A DNA stretch of 64,000 nt. Origin: Actinokineospora xionganensis (lineage in GTDB: Bacteria; Actinomycetota; Actinomycetes; Mycobacteriales; Pseudonocardiaceae). The stretch lies in NCBI RefSeq assembly GCF_014323725.1, contig NZ_JABVED010000001.1, positions 688,938 through 752,937 of the forward strand, read 5' to 3'. Positions 55,568 through 64,000 of this stretch are shown one piece after another. The position numbers and the translations under genes were made by a program. The notes under the pieces are model-generated. The model did not search any database, was not told the origin of the DNA, and saw nothing but the letters and a program-made list of their open reading frames with translations. How positions within the stretch are numbered: the stretch's first letter is position 1; each line of letters starts with the position of its first letter.

Positions 55568-57426
55568 TGGCGGTGCTCGACGTTCTCGACCCGGGGACGC
55601 AGACCACCGTGCAGGACCTCGCGGGCCGCACCGGCCGGTGGGACGTCGGCGTGCCGCCGTCCGGGGCGTTCGACGACGTGACGTTCGGCCTTGTCAACGC
55701 CGCCGTGGGCAACCCGGATCACCTGGCGGGCCTGGAATGCGTCGTGCGCGGCCCGGTGCTGCGGGTCGACGAGCCGCGCCTGGTGTGCGTCGGCGGCGCG
55801 GCGACCCGGGCCACGGCCGACGGGCGCCCCCTGCGGCCGGGCACGGTGGTTCGGCTGCCCGCGGGGGCCACGTTGGACGTGGGACCGCTGACGGGGCCAG
55901 GCATGCGCGGGTACGTCGCCGTCGAAGGCGGGCTGGACGTGCCGCGGGTGCTGGGCAGCCGGTCGACGTTCGTGCTCGGCGAGTTCGGCGGGCTGGACGG
56001 GCGGGCGCTGCGGGCCGGGGACACGGTGCCCCTCGGCCGCCGGGAGAACCTCGTCGCCCCGGCCCCGGTGACACTGCCGGAACTGACCCACACCTGGACC
56101 CTGCGGGTGGTCCCCGGCCCGCACGGCGCGCCGGAATACCTCACCGCGGAAGGGATCGATGAGTTCTTCGCGGCCACCTGGACTGTCGACCACCGCGCCG
56201 ACCGCACCGGCATCCGGCTCACGGGACCGGCCCCGGGCTGGGCGCGCGCGGACGGCGGCGAAGCCGGGCTGCACCCGTCGAACCTGCACGACTCGGCGTA
56301 CCCGGTCGGCGGGATCATGCTCGCGGGCGACACCCCGGTGATCGTCGGCGTGGACGGCCCGTCGCTCGGCGGGTTCGTCGTCGCGGCGGTGGTGGTCGAG
56401 GCGGACCGGTGGAAACTCGGCCAGTTGCGACCCGGCGACACGGTCCGGCTCGCACCCCTGGGCCCCGACACCGCGAGGCCCGAGCCGCTGCACGGCGGCG
56501 ACGCCACGCGGACCGGGCCCGCGTTCACCATCAGGCGCTCGGGCGACCGGCACCTGCTGGTGGAGGCAGGTCACACCGAACTCGACCTGACCGTGCGGAT
56601 GTGGGTGCACCTGCTCGCCGAGGCGCTGCGGGCGGACCGGCCCGACGGGGTCACCGAGATCGTCGAAGGTGTCCGCTCGCTGCTGGTGGCGGTCGACTCG
56701 GCCGCCCGCGACCTCGCACCCCTGGCCAAGCACCTGGGAGCGCTCGCCGACGATCTGGCCGACCCGTCGACGGCTGTCGTCCCGGCGCGGGAGGTCGTCC
56801 TGCCGATCGCGTTCGACCACCCCGAGGCGCACGAGGCGATGCGCCGCTACGCCGCGTCCGTGCGCCCCGACGCGCCCTGGTGCCCGGACAACGTGGAGTT
56901 CATCCGCCGGGTCAACGCGCTGCCCCACCGCGACGACGTCTTCGACATCGTCGCCGCGGCGACCTACCTCGTCGTGGGCCTCGGCGACGTCTACCTGGGC
57001 GCCCCGGTGGCGGTGCCGATGGACCCCCGGCACCGGCTGGTCACCACCAAGTACAACCCGGCGCGCACCTGGACCCCGCAGAACGCCGTCGGGATCGGCG
57101 GGGTCTACCTGTGCGTCTATGGCATGGAAGGCCCCGGCGGGTACCAACTCGTCGGCCGCACGGTGCCCGTGTGGCGACTCGGCGACGAGCGGCCGTGGCT
57201 GCTGCGGCACTTCGACCGGCTCCGGTTCCGGCCGGTGACCGCTGAGGAGCTGGCCGAGCACCGCGCCGACATCGCCGCGGCCCGCGCGGACCTCGACGTC
57301 CGCCCCACGACGTTCTCGGTCGCCGAAGTCCACCGGATCGAACAGGAGGCGGCCGGCGAGATCAAGGCCGTCCGCGCGCGCAGGCGGGCCGCCTTCGACG
57401 AGGAGCGCGCGCGCTGGAATTCCTGA
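55567..57426 (+). CDS. Carboxyltransferase-only piece of guanidine/urea carboxylase
   Basis: A 619-residue protein holding AHS2 (PxpC/KipA-like, residues about 1-300; PGTQTTVQDLAGRTGRWDVG) then AHS1 (PxpB/KipI-like, about 318-575; TTKYNPARTWTPQNAV near 490). In full-length guanidine/urea carboxylases these two halves sit between an N-terminal biotin carboxylase and a C-terminal biotin carrier. Here both are missing: the ORF starts at AHS2 and ends at FDEERARWNS, where the linker to the carrier normally begins. A carrier and a biotin carboxylase must come from elsewhere, or this acts alone. It overlaps cgdB by one base. Confidence 0.85.
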   Translation: MAVLDVLDPGTQTTVQDLAGRTGRWDVGVPPSGAFDDVTFGLVNAAVGNPDHLAGLECVVRGPVLRVDEPRLVCVGGAATRATADGRPLRPGTVVRLPAGATLDVGPLTGPGMRGYVAVEGGLDVPRVLGSRSTFVLGEFGGLDGRALRAGDTVPLGRRENLVAPAPVTLPELTHTWTLRVVPGPHGAPEYLTAEGIDEFFAATWTVDHRADRTGIRLTGPAPGWARADGGEAGLHPSNLHDSAYPVGGIMLAGDTPVIVGVDGPSLGGFVVAAVVVEADRWKLGQLRPGDTVRLAPLGPDTARPEPLHGGDATRTGPAFTIRRSGDRHLLVEAGHTELDLTVRMWVHLLAEALRADRPDGVTEIVEGVRSLLVAVDSAARDLAPLAKHLGALADDLADPSTAVVPAREVVLPIAFDHPEAHEAMRRYAASVRPDAPWCPDNVEFIRRVNALPHRDDVFDIVAAATYLVVGLGDVYLGAPVAVPMDPRHRLVTTKYNPARTWTPQNAVGIGGVYLCVYGMEGPGGYQLVGRTVPVWRLGDERPWLLRHFDRLRFRPVTAEELAEHRADIAAARADLDVRPTTFSVAEVHRIEQEAAGEIKAVRARRRAAFDEERARWNS

Positions 57427-57492
57427 CCCCAGCACGAAGTTCACGTCAGCGAAACCACCGGGGCGGCCACGCGGTCCTACAGTTCCGCCATC

Positions 57493-59715
57493 GTGGACGA
57501 CATCGATCCCCTCATCGGAACGGCCCCGACCGCGCTGCCCCCGGCGCAGGGTCTGGCGGCCACCTGGTGGTGGCCGAAAGCGCAGATCGGCAACACCCAC
57601 CCGGGCGCGGTGTCCCCGCTGGGCATGGTGTCCGCCTGCGCGTACTCAGGCGCCTACCCCACTGGGTACGGCCTCTACACGAAGAACACCGAGGGCCTGC
57701 CGGAGCAGATGTTCGACCACCCTCAGGCCTCCGGGTTCACCCACTTCCAGCAGTCCGGCACCGGCGCGATCCGCAAGTACTACAACTACGTGCGGGTGAC
57801 ACCGATGGTGCAGCCGCTCGACACCCTCGGCCAGTCCTGGCCGCTGCACGACGAGACGGCGGAGGCCGGGTACTACGCGGCCACCCTCGACCCCGGCATC
57901 CGGTGCGAGATCACCGTCGGCGCCAAGGTCGCCGTCCACCGGTACACGTTCCCGGAACACCGAAGTGCCCGGGTGGTCGTCGACCTGTCCTGCGGCGGCC
58001 TCGCGATCGACCACGGCCGCACGGTGCCGCTGCGCGCGCACGTGGAGAGCCTCGGCCATGGCCGCGCTCAGGGCACGGTGGTCGTCGAGGGTGTGCCGCT
58101 GTCGGTGTACATCGAGGTCGACAGCCCGCACTGGCGGCAGATGGTCTGGCACGACCGCAGGCTGATCGAGGGCGGCACCCGGCTCGACTTCGACCGCATC
58201 CGGCAGACCACGCTGCGCCCCTTCGGTTTGCTCTTCATCGGCCCGGCCTCGGCCGGGCAGAGCGTCGAGGTGCGAATCGGTTTCTCGCTGCGCGGCTGCG
58301 AGCAGGCGCGGGAGAACCTGCGCCGCGAGTGCGGTGACGCGCCGCAGGCCTTCGACGCCATCAAGGCGCACACCCAGGCCAAGTGGCGCGACCACATCGG
58401 CCGGATCGAGATCGAGGGCGGGTCGCCCGCGCGGCGCCAAGTGTTCGCGACGGCCCTGTACCACTCGCTGGTCAAGCCGTGCTTCGGCGACGACGAGAGC
58501 CCGTTCTGGCCGACATCCGGCCCGTTCGCTTTCGACGTCTGCACCATGTGGGACATCTACAAGACCCAACTGCCGTTGCTGATGGCGATCTGCCCGGACC
58601 GAGCCGTCGACCTGCTGGAGTCATTGATCCGGGTCTGCGAGGAGGAAGGCAACTTTCCGATCGGCTACCGGATGGCCCGAGGTGCGGACCGGTTCTTCCG
58701 GCAGGCGAGCGCGTTGACGCACACCGCGCTGGCCGACGCGCACGCCATCGGGCTCGGCGACCTGGACTGGAACTGGGCGCTGGTGCACATGGTCGACGAC
58801 CTGCGCCGGATGTACGGCGAGGACTTCTACGAGCACGGCGTCGTGCACCCGATCTCGCACACCCTCGACCTCGCCTACGCCTACCACTGCACCTCCGGTG
58901 TCGCCCGGGCGCTGAACGACGCGCCGCTCGCCGAGCAACTCGACGAGCGGGCTCGCCTGTGGCCCAACGCCTTCGACCCGGCGACCGGCCTGCTGCACGA
59001 CTCGTCGTTCTACGAGGGAGGCAAGTGGAACTACTCGTTCCGGCTCCTGCACGACATGGCCGGGAGGATCGCGTTGGCGGGCGGTGACGAGAAGTTCGTC
59101 GCCATGCTCGACGCGTTCTTCGGCTTCGGCGCGGCCCGGGTGGTGCAGCCCGGCCACCGGCCCGACGCGGCGCAGATGGCGGTCGGGTACGCGCTGAACC
59201 GGTTCGAGGGCCTCAACAACGAGCCCGACATGGAAGCCCCGTGGTCCTACCACTACGCGGGCAGGCCCGACCGGACCGCCGAGGTCGTGCACGCGGCGCT
59301 GACCTGGCAGTTCGGCACCGGTCCCGGCGGGCTGCCGGGCAACGACGACTCGGGCGGGCTGAGCAGCTGGTACGTGTGGGCCTCGCTCGGGCTCTTCCCG
59401 GTGGCCGGGCAGAGCCTGTTCCTGGTCAACGCCCCCGCTTTCGCGCGCGCCACGATCCACCTGGGAGACAAGGACTTCGTCATCGAGACCAGCGGGCACC
59501 GCGAGACGCCGATCAGCTCCGACGGGCTCGACCGGGTGCCGCCGCCGCAGTACGTCCAATCCGCGCGGCTCAACGGAAAGCAGGTCGACGTGACGCACCT
59601 GAGCGCGTCCGACGTCCACGCGGGCGGGACGCTGCACCTGGAACTGGGCCCGGAACCGTCGCGGTGGGGACGGGCGACCCGGCCGCCGTCGCTGTCCACC
59701 GGAGCGCGCCCGTGA
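57493..59715 (+). CDS. GH92-family alpha-mannosidase-like enzyme
   Basis: A 740-residue GH92 enzyme without signal peptide. Family hallmarks are the N-terminal beta-sandwich start DPLIGT, NTHPGAVSPLG (about 33-43) and GSG-type strand GFTHFQQSGTG (about 80-90). The C-terminal catalytic helical barrel has NNEPDMEAPWSYHY (about 575-588) and GLPGNDDSGGLSSWYVW (about 615-631), which includes the catalytic acid region. GH92 enzymes are Ca-dependent exo-alpha-mannosidases. It overlaps a glycosyltransferase gene by four bases. Confidence 0.88.
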   Translation: MDDIDPLIGTAPTALPPAQGLAATWWWPKAQIGNTHPGAVSPLGMVSACAYSGAYPTGYGLYTKNTEGLPEQMFDHPQASGFTHFQQSGTGAIRKYYNYVRVTPMVQPLDTLGQSWPLHDETAEAGYYAATLDPGIRCEITVGAKVAVHRYTFPEHRSARVVVDLSCGGLAIDHGRTVPLRAHVESLGHGRAQGTVVVEGVPLSVYIEVDSPHWRQMVWHDRRLIEGGTRLDFDRIRQTTLRPFGLLFIGPASAGQSVEVRIGFSLRGCEQARENLRRECGDAPQAFDAIKAHTQAKWRDHIGRIEIEGGSPARRQVFATALYHSLVKPCFGDDESPFWPTSGPFAFDVCTMWDIYKTQLPLLMAICPDRAVDLLESLIRVCEEEGNFPIGYRMARGADRFFRQASALTHTALADAHAIGLGDLDWNWALVHMVDDLRRMYGEDFYEHGVVHPISHTLDLAYAYHCTSGVARALNDAPLAEQLDERARLWPNAFDPATGLLHDSSFYEGGKWNYSFRLLHDMAGRIALAGGDEKFVAMLDAFFGFGAARVVQPGHRPDAAQMAVGYALNRFEGLNNEPDMEAPWSYHYAGRPDRTAEVVHAALTWQFGTGPGGLPGNDDSGGLSSWYVWASLGLFPVAGQSLFLVNAPAFARATIHLGDKDFVIETSGHRETPISSDGLDRVPPPQYVQSARLNGKQVDVTHLSASDVHAGGTLHLELGPEPSRWGRATRPPSLSTGARP

Positions 59716-60989
59716 GCCGCCGACTGGTGATCGTGGTCCGGGCCGACCCGGTGATCTGCGGGCACTCGGGCGAGGCGCGCAACCTGGCTGAGGTCGCGCT
59801 CACCCGCGGTTTCACCGACGTGCGCGTGCTGACCTGGCCGATCGCGGCGCTGCGGGCGGCGGGGCTGCCGCTCAAGCCGCTCGACCGGATCATGCCCTAC
59901 AGCGCCGGGGTCACCGTGGAGCGGCCGGAGCCGGTCGGCGACTACCGGGTGCCCGACGGCCGGTTCATGGCCGGCCTGACCGGCAGGCTGGTCGAGTTGC
60001 TGGCCGAGCCGGTGCCGACCACCTGCCTGTCGATGTACCTCGCCCCACACACCGCGGTCGTCCAGGACGCGGTCTCGGCGGCCCGCGCGGCCGGGTACGC
60101 CCCCGAGGTGCGCACCATGGCGAAGGCGGTGGGATCGGACGTCACCAACGTGATCCGCTCCTGCCTGCGGGAAGGGCGGTTCGGCGCGGCCGTCGTCCTG
60201 TTCACCACGTTCCTGGCCAACGACGAGGTGCTCGCGGTGTCGGAGTACACCCGCCAGGAGATCGCCGCCGCCGCCGAGGAGGTCGACTTCCGCTGCGGCA
60301 CCCGGCTCGCCGAACAGTGCCGCGAACGGGTCTCAGTCAGCTACCCACCGATCGACACATCGGCCTACCTCGACCTCGACCCGGTGCTGGTGGACACCGC
60401 GCTCAAACGCCGAGGGCTGGAACGTGACGGCTACGTGTTGTTCCTGTCGCGGGTGACGCGGGCCAAGGGCATCTTCGACCTGGTGAACGCGTTCTTCGGG
60501 TCGAAGGCGCGGTCGCGGGTGCGGCTCGTCGTGGCCGGGACCGGCCCGGCGCTTCCCGAAGTCCGGGCGCTCGCCCGCGCCGACGACCGGATCGTCTTCC
60601 TCGACGACGTGGACGACGAGGAGAAACCGCTGCTGATGCGCGGCTGCGCGGCGTACGCGCTGCCGACCCGGCCGGAGCCGGACTTCGTCGAGACCTTCGG
60701 CATCGCGCTGACCGAGAAGATGCTGGCGGGCGGCGGACCGGTGATCACCACCGTCACCGGCGGGACGGGCGAGGCCGTGGGCGACACGGCGATCATCGTC
60801 GAGGCGGGCGACGTCGCGGGCATCGCCGCCGCGCTCGACCGGGTGGTGCTGGACATGGGACCGGAGGAACGTCGGATCATGGAGGCCCGGGCCCGCACGC
60901 ACGCCATGGCCTTCGACCGGACCCGGGTCTTCGACGAGTTGTTCTGTTCCGCCTCCCCGAAATTTTGGGATCAGTCACCTATCACGTGA
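59712..60989 (+). CDS. GT4-family glycosyltransferase
   Basis: A 425-residue glycosyltransferase of the GT-B fold. The N-terminal domain starts VIVVRADPVICGHSGEARNL. The C-terminal donor-binding domain begins at about 240 (GYVLFLSRVTRAKGIFDLVNAF) and contains the EX7E-type region FVETFGIALTEKMLAGG (about 334-350), typical of GT4. GTG start overlaps the GH92 stop by four bases, so the two enzymes are made together and may act on the same mannose-type glycan or glycolipid (inference). Confidence 0.88.
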   Translation: MSRRLVIVVRADPVICGHSGEARNLAEVALTRGFTDVRVLTWPIAALRAAGLPLKPLDRIMPYSAGVTVERPEPVGDYRVPDGRFMAGLTGRLVELLAEPVPTTCLSMYLAPHTAVVQDAVSAARAAGYAPEVRTMAKAVGSDVTNVIRSCLREGRFGAAVVLFTTFLANDEVLAVSEYTRQEIAAAAEEVDFRCGTRLAEQCRERVSVSYPPIDTSAYLDLDPVLVDTALKRRGLERDGYVLFLSRVTRAKGIFDLVNAFFGSKARSRVRLVVAGTGPALPEVRALARADDRIVFLDDVDDEEKPLLMRGCAAYALPTRPEPDFVETFGIALTEKMLAGGGPVITTVTGGTGEAVGDTAIIVEAGDVAGIAAALDRVVLDMGPEERRIMEARARTHAMAFDRTRVFDELFCSASPKFWDQSPIT

Positions 60990-61067
60990 TTGTGCGGATT
61001 CGCGGCGACCGTGGTCGGCTGCCGTCACGGTCCCCTAAGGTTCCGGTCGATCATCACCGACGATTGG

Positions 61068-61712
61068 TCAATAACCGACGGTGAAGCGCTTTCCGGTGTG
61101 GCGCGGGTTCTCGATCTCGTCGACGAGGGCCACGGCGTAGTCCTCTGTGGAGATCCGGCTGACGCCGCCGTCGTCGACGACCAGGTCGTCGAGTTCGGTG
61201 CGGTACCGGCCGGTGCGGGTGCCGGGCTCGATGGTGGCCGCCGGGCTGAGGTTGGTCCAGTGGACGTCGTCGACTCCGCGGTAGTAGTCCAAGGCGTCGG
61301 CGTGCGCGTTCATGATCTGCAGGAGGAACTCGGGCAGGCCTTCCTTGTCCCGAACCTCGCCGCCGCCCGGGGTGCGCAGCGAACCGGCGCCGCCGACGGC
61401 CACCAGGCGCGGCGCGTCCGGGCCGAGTGCACGCAGGCCCGCCACGAGCGACTCGGCGGCGGGCTTGATCGTCGCCAGGTGTCCAGGGCCGTCACCGCCG
61501 CCGACCGCGCTGACCACCACGTCGTGGCCCTTGGCGATCGCCGCGACGGACTGGGGGTCGAGGACGTCGCCCACGGTCGGCTCGGCGCGCGGGTCGGTGG
61601 GCTTGGCGCTGTCGCGCCGGACGGCGGTCACCTGGTGGCCGCGGTCGAGGGCCTCGCGGGTGATGGTGCTGCCGATCGTGCCGGTGGCACCGAACACGGC
61701 GATCTTCGCCAT
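61068..61712 (-). CDS. NAD(P)-binding reductase, atypical SDR/NmrA type
   Basis: A 214-residue Rossmann protein. Its N-terminus AKIAVFGATGTIGSTI has the GxxGxxG nucleotide motif of atypical short-chain dehydrogenases. VVVSAVGGGD and LVAVGGAGSL follow as strands 4 and 5, and the usual YxxxK is not evident (DYYRGVDDVHWTNL instead), as in NmrA-like or YwnB-like members. ATG 61712 with GGGAG upstream. It is divergent from an AraC-type regulator, which may control it. Confidence 0.85.
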   Translation of the reverse strand: MAKIAVFGATGTIGSTITREALDRGHQVTAVRRDSAKPTDPRAEPTVGDVLDPQSVAAIAKGHDVVVSAVGGGDGPGHLATIKPAAESLVAGLRALGPDAPRLVAVGGAGSLRTPGGGEVRDKEGLPEFLLQIMNAHADALDYYRGVDDVHWTNLSPAATIEPGTRTGRYRTELDDLVVDDGGVSRISTEDYAVALVDEIENPRHTGKRFTVGY

Positions 61713-61799
61713 CGTGGTCACTCCCTTGTCGTTTGCTGCCTTATGAAATACACAGTAGGCAGGTCACCGCTGTTCAGCGAGGTATGATCGGGACTCGTC

Positions 61800-62663
61800 A
61801 TGGTGAAAAACGGACAACCGCCGATACCTGAGATCGCCTACTCGCCCCCGTCGGCCGCCGCGGCGGGGGTCGAGGTGCTGACGCTGGCCGACCTGCGGGA
61901 GCGGGCGCGCGGGCAGGATCTGAGCAGTCCGCAGCGCCCTGAGTTCCACCTGCTGTTCGCGGTTGACGCGGGCGCGCTGTGGCACGCGGTGGACTTCACC
62001 CCGTACACGGTGACCGCGGGTTCCTGGCTGTGGGTGCGGCCGGGGCAGGTCCAGCGGTTCGGCGACCTGGCGGCGGCGGAGGGCGCGGTCGTGTTCTTCC
62101 AGTCGAGCTTCCTGTCCCCCGCGACCGCGCGCGTCGACGACCGGTTCGGCCACGTGCACTGGCACGCCACCGGCTCGGCAGGCGCCGCCGCCCGCGGCGC
62201 CCTCGACCACCTGGCGCGGGAGTACGCCGACCCGGCGCTGCCGGACGCGGTGCGCACCGAATTGCTCGGGCACCTCCTCGCCGCGCTGCTGTTGCGGATC
62301 GCCCACCTGAGGCCGGGCACGCCCGCGGTCGAGCCCGGCGAGACCTTCCGCCGCTTCCGCGACGCCGTGGAACACGACTTCGCCGCGGCCCGCCAGGTCG
62401 GGCACTACGCGCGGATGCTCGGCTATTCGCCGCGGACACTGTCGCGAGCGACACTCGCCGCCGCCGGGGTCGGCGCGAAGGAGTTCATCGACCTGCGGGT
62501 GATCTTGGAGGCCAAGCGCCTGCTGGCGCACGGTGACCACCCCGTCGCGCTGATCGCCCACCAGCTGGGTTTCCCTGATTCAACCAACTTCTCGAAGTTC
62601 TTCCACCACCGCGTCGGCCGCACGCCGGGGGCCTTTCGGACCTCGGCGCGGGCGCCGCTGTGA
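61800..62663 (+). CDS. AraC-family transcriptional regulator
   Basis: A 287-residue regulator. An N-terminal cupin-like ligand domain (about 20-150; FHLLFAVDAGALWHAVDF) is followed by a C-terminal double-HTH AraC domain (about 180-280): SPRTLSRATLAAAGVGAKEFI and VALIAHQLGFPDSTNFSKFF are the two recognition units, and GRTPGAFR the family end. It is divergent from the reductase gene by about 87 bases and probably controls it. ATG 61800. Confidence 0.9.
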   Translation: MVKNGQPPIPEIAYSPPSAAAAGVEVLTLADLRERARGQDLSSPQRPEFHLLFAVDAGALWHAVDFTPYTVTAGSWLWVRPGQVQRFGDLAAAEGAVVFFQSSFLSPATARVDDRFGHVHWHATGSAGAAARGALDHLAREYADPALPDAVRTELLGHLLAALLLRIAHLRPGTPAVEPGETFRRFRDAVEHDFAAARQVGHYARMLGYSPRTLSRATLAAAGVGAKEFIDLRVILEAKRLLAHGDHPVALIAHQLGFPDSTNFSKFFHHRVGRTPGAFRTSARAPL

Positions 62664-62766
62664 GCTCGAACTGAATTGTTAAAAACCCGATCTCGTTCTC
62701 TTCTTCCCTTGCGCGGCTTACCTTCGGCCTCCCTGCACCTTGTCTTGTCAGGAGGCCGCATCCGTT

Positions 62767-64000
62767 ATGCGCATGCGCTTGAGAGTCCTGAGTTCGGTCA
62801 GCGTGGCAGCCGTCGTGGCCGGCGCGGTCGTGCTCAGCCAAGGCGCGGCCAATGCCGCTGATCCCCCATCCCCGCGGGACTTCCCGCCCGCCATGGTCAA
62901 CGGTGTCGCCCACGACCTGGGCATCAGCCAGGAGCAGGCCCGCAAGACGCTCGGCGAGCAGGCCGCGGCGCGGGTGGTGCTCGACCGGCTGCCCGAGGCG
63001 ATCGTGCGGCAGGCTCCCGGCAAGTGGTTCGACGACCAGACCGGCGCGTTGACCGTCGCGGTCACCGACCAGGCCACGGCCGACGCCGTGCGGGCCGCGG
63101 GCGCCCGGCCCGCTTTCGTCGGGCGGAGCAAGTCCCGGCTCGCCGCGCTGGTGGCCAAGGTGGCGGCCCTGGCGGCGAACGACGTCCCCGGCCTCAACGG
63201 CTACGGGGTGGACGAGGTCCGCAACGACGTCCTCGTGCGGATCAACGCGACGAAGAAGACCGCGGCGACCGAGGAGTTCCTGCGCGAGTTGCGGGGCACC
63301 GACGGTGTCCGGGTCGAGGAGACCGACACCTCGCCGGTGCAGCAGGCCGGTGAAGTCAACCCGGGCGACGGCTGGTGGCCGGGCTCGGAGACGGCGTGCT
63401 CGGTCGGCGTCGCCGTCACCGATGCCAACGGCGGCAAGCACTTCCTCACCGCCGGGCACTGCACCAACGACGCCAACCAGGCCGCGTATGGCCAGAGTGG
63501 ACAGCAGAACCGGATCGGCACCGGCAACGTCGGCGGGTCCCGCGGCGTCAATGGGCGTGAGGGCGACATGGGGGTCGTCGCGGTCACGGAGTCCGGATGG
63601 ACGCTGTCCACGGCGGTCAACACGTGGGGTCAGTCCGCGATCAGCGTGACCGGCTCGAAGGACGCCATCGTCGGCGAGACCGTGTGCCACTCGGGCAACA
63701 CCGCCCCCAACTGGGAGTGCGGCCGGGTCACCAAGCTCAACCACACCATGGACTACGGCAGCGTGGTCGTCGAAGGCCTGACGGTCACCACCGCCTGCTC
63801 CCAGGGCGGTGACTCCGGCGGCGTGTGGCTGGCCGGGGACAAGGCGATCGGCCTGCATGAGGGCGCCATCAACGGCAACAGCTGCCCCACCGGCGACAAC
63901 GCCGTGTTCCAGCCCCTCAACGAAGCCCTCGCGAAGTGGAACCTGACCCTCTACTCCGGGGGCACCACCACCGGCGTGACGGTCACCAACCCGGGTAACC
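62767..64000 (+). CDS. Secreted streptogrisin/alpha-lytic-type S1 protease, partial
   Basis: At least 411 residues, running off the window. A signal peptide (1-30) precedes a large alpha-lytic-type propeptide (about 35-195; a folding domain). The S1E protease domain follows from about 200, with His231 (TAGHC), Asp267 (EGDMGV) and Ser350 (GGDSGG). After about 395 the sequence SGGTTTGVTVTNPGN looks like a linker into a further C-terminal domain, often carbohydrate- or cell-wall-binding in this family. GGAGG lies 11 bases before ATG 62767. Confidence 0.92.
   Translation, partial: MRMRLRVLSSVSVAAVVAGAVVLSQGAANAADPPSPRDFPPAMVNGVAHDLGISQEQARKTLGEQAAARVVLDRLPEAIVRQAPGKWFDDQTGALTVAVTDQATADAVRAAGARPAFVGRSKSRLAALVAKVAALAANDVPGLNGYGVDEVRNDVLVRINATKKTAATEEFLRELRGTDGVRVEETDTSPVQQAGEVNPGDGWWPGSETACSVGVAVTDANGGKHFLTAGHCTNDANQAAYGQSGQQNRIGTGNVGGSRGVNGREGDMGVVAVTESGWTLSTAVNTWGQSAISVTGSKDAIVGETVCHSGNTAPNWECGRVTKLNHTMDYGSVVVEGLTVTTACSQGGDSGGVWLAGDKAIGLHEGAINGNSCPTGDNAVFQPLNEALAKWNLTLYSGGTTTGVTVTNPGN

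Overview
The window is high-GC DNA from a filamentous-type actinomycete, most likely in the Pseudonocardiales (inference). The grounds are uniform high GC with GTG/TTG starts, a complete mce/yrbE importer locus, a LAXTG-type wall-anchored protein, F420/LLM-type enzymes, DUF5997, DUF3618 and DUF4235 genes, and several secreted S1/S8 proteases. I saw no rRNA, tRNA, CRISPR array or intact mobile element.

Layout. 1-5 kb: a truncated exported protein, a membrane-bound HTH/ricin-lectin protein, a small exported protein, a MarR/membrane-protein pair and a Tat-exported GMC sterol oxidase. 5-12 kb: FUSC exporter, GNAT, LexA, remnant of an M6 protease, isochorismatase-type hydrolase, DUF5997 next to a LysR effector domain lacking its HTH. 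12-17 kb: CitA/CitB-like two-component system divergent from a tctCBA tricarboxylate transporter. 17-22 kb: LAXTG surface protein, KefB/TrkA-C-like K+/H+ antiporter pair, DUF4383 protein, and a three-gene envelope operon (holin-like, DUF3618, DUF4235). 21.7-24.4 kb: TetR plus two oxidoreductase-like genes sharing a 16-bp operator. 24.5-34 kb: TetR regulator, a long operator and a nine-gene mce operon (two YrbE permeases, MceA-F, one Mce-associated protein), with no ATPase gene in view. 34-43 kb: LLM flavoenzyme coupled to a GH13 enzyme, MarR/MMPL pair, CadD exporter, small membrane proteins and a subtilase. 43-46 kb: permease remnant, DUF2157 membrane protein, S1 protease and an internally deleted IS30-type transposase. 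46-54 kb: SulP transporter, EthA-like monooxygenase with a divergent PucR-type regulator, a 167-bp palindromic element, a PRC-barrel/DUF2382 stress protein, a pentapeptide-repeat protein and a GNAT. 54-57.4 kb: a guanidine-I riboswitch followed by the two carboxyguanidine deiminase subunits and a carboxyltransferase-only piece of guanidine/urea carboxylase. 57.5-64 kb: GH92 glycosidase coupled to a glycosyltransferase, an NAD(P)-binding reductase divergent from an AraC regulator, and a streptogrisin-like protease running off the end.

The most notable points are the guanidine operon whose carboxylase lacks its biotin carboxylase and biotin carrier parts, the palindromic element whose two ends supply the stop codons of both neighbours, a 27-bp two-copy repeat carrying GATATCTTGATAG, and the TetR regulon read from three related operators. 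Sterol-related functions (GMC cholesterol-type oxidase, mce importer, EthA-like Baeyer-Villiger monooxygenase) recur, but a sterol pathway is only an inference here.
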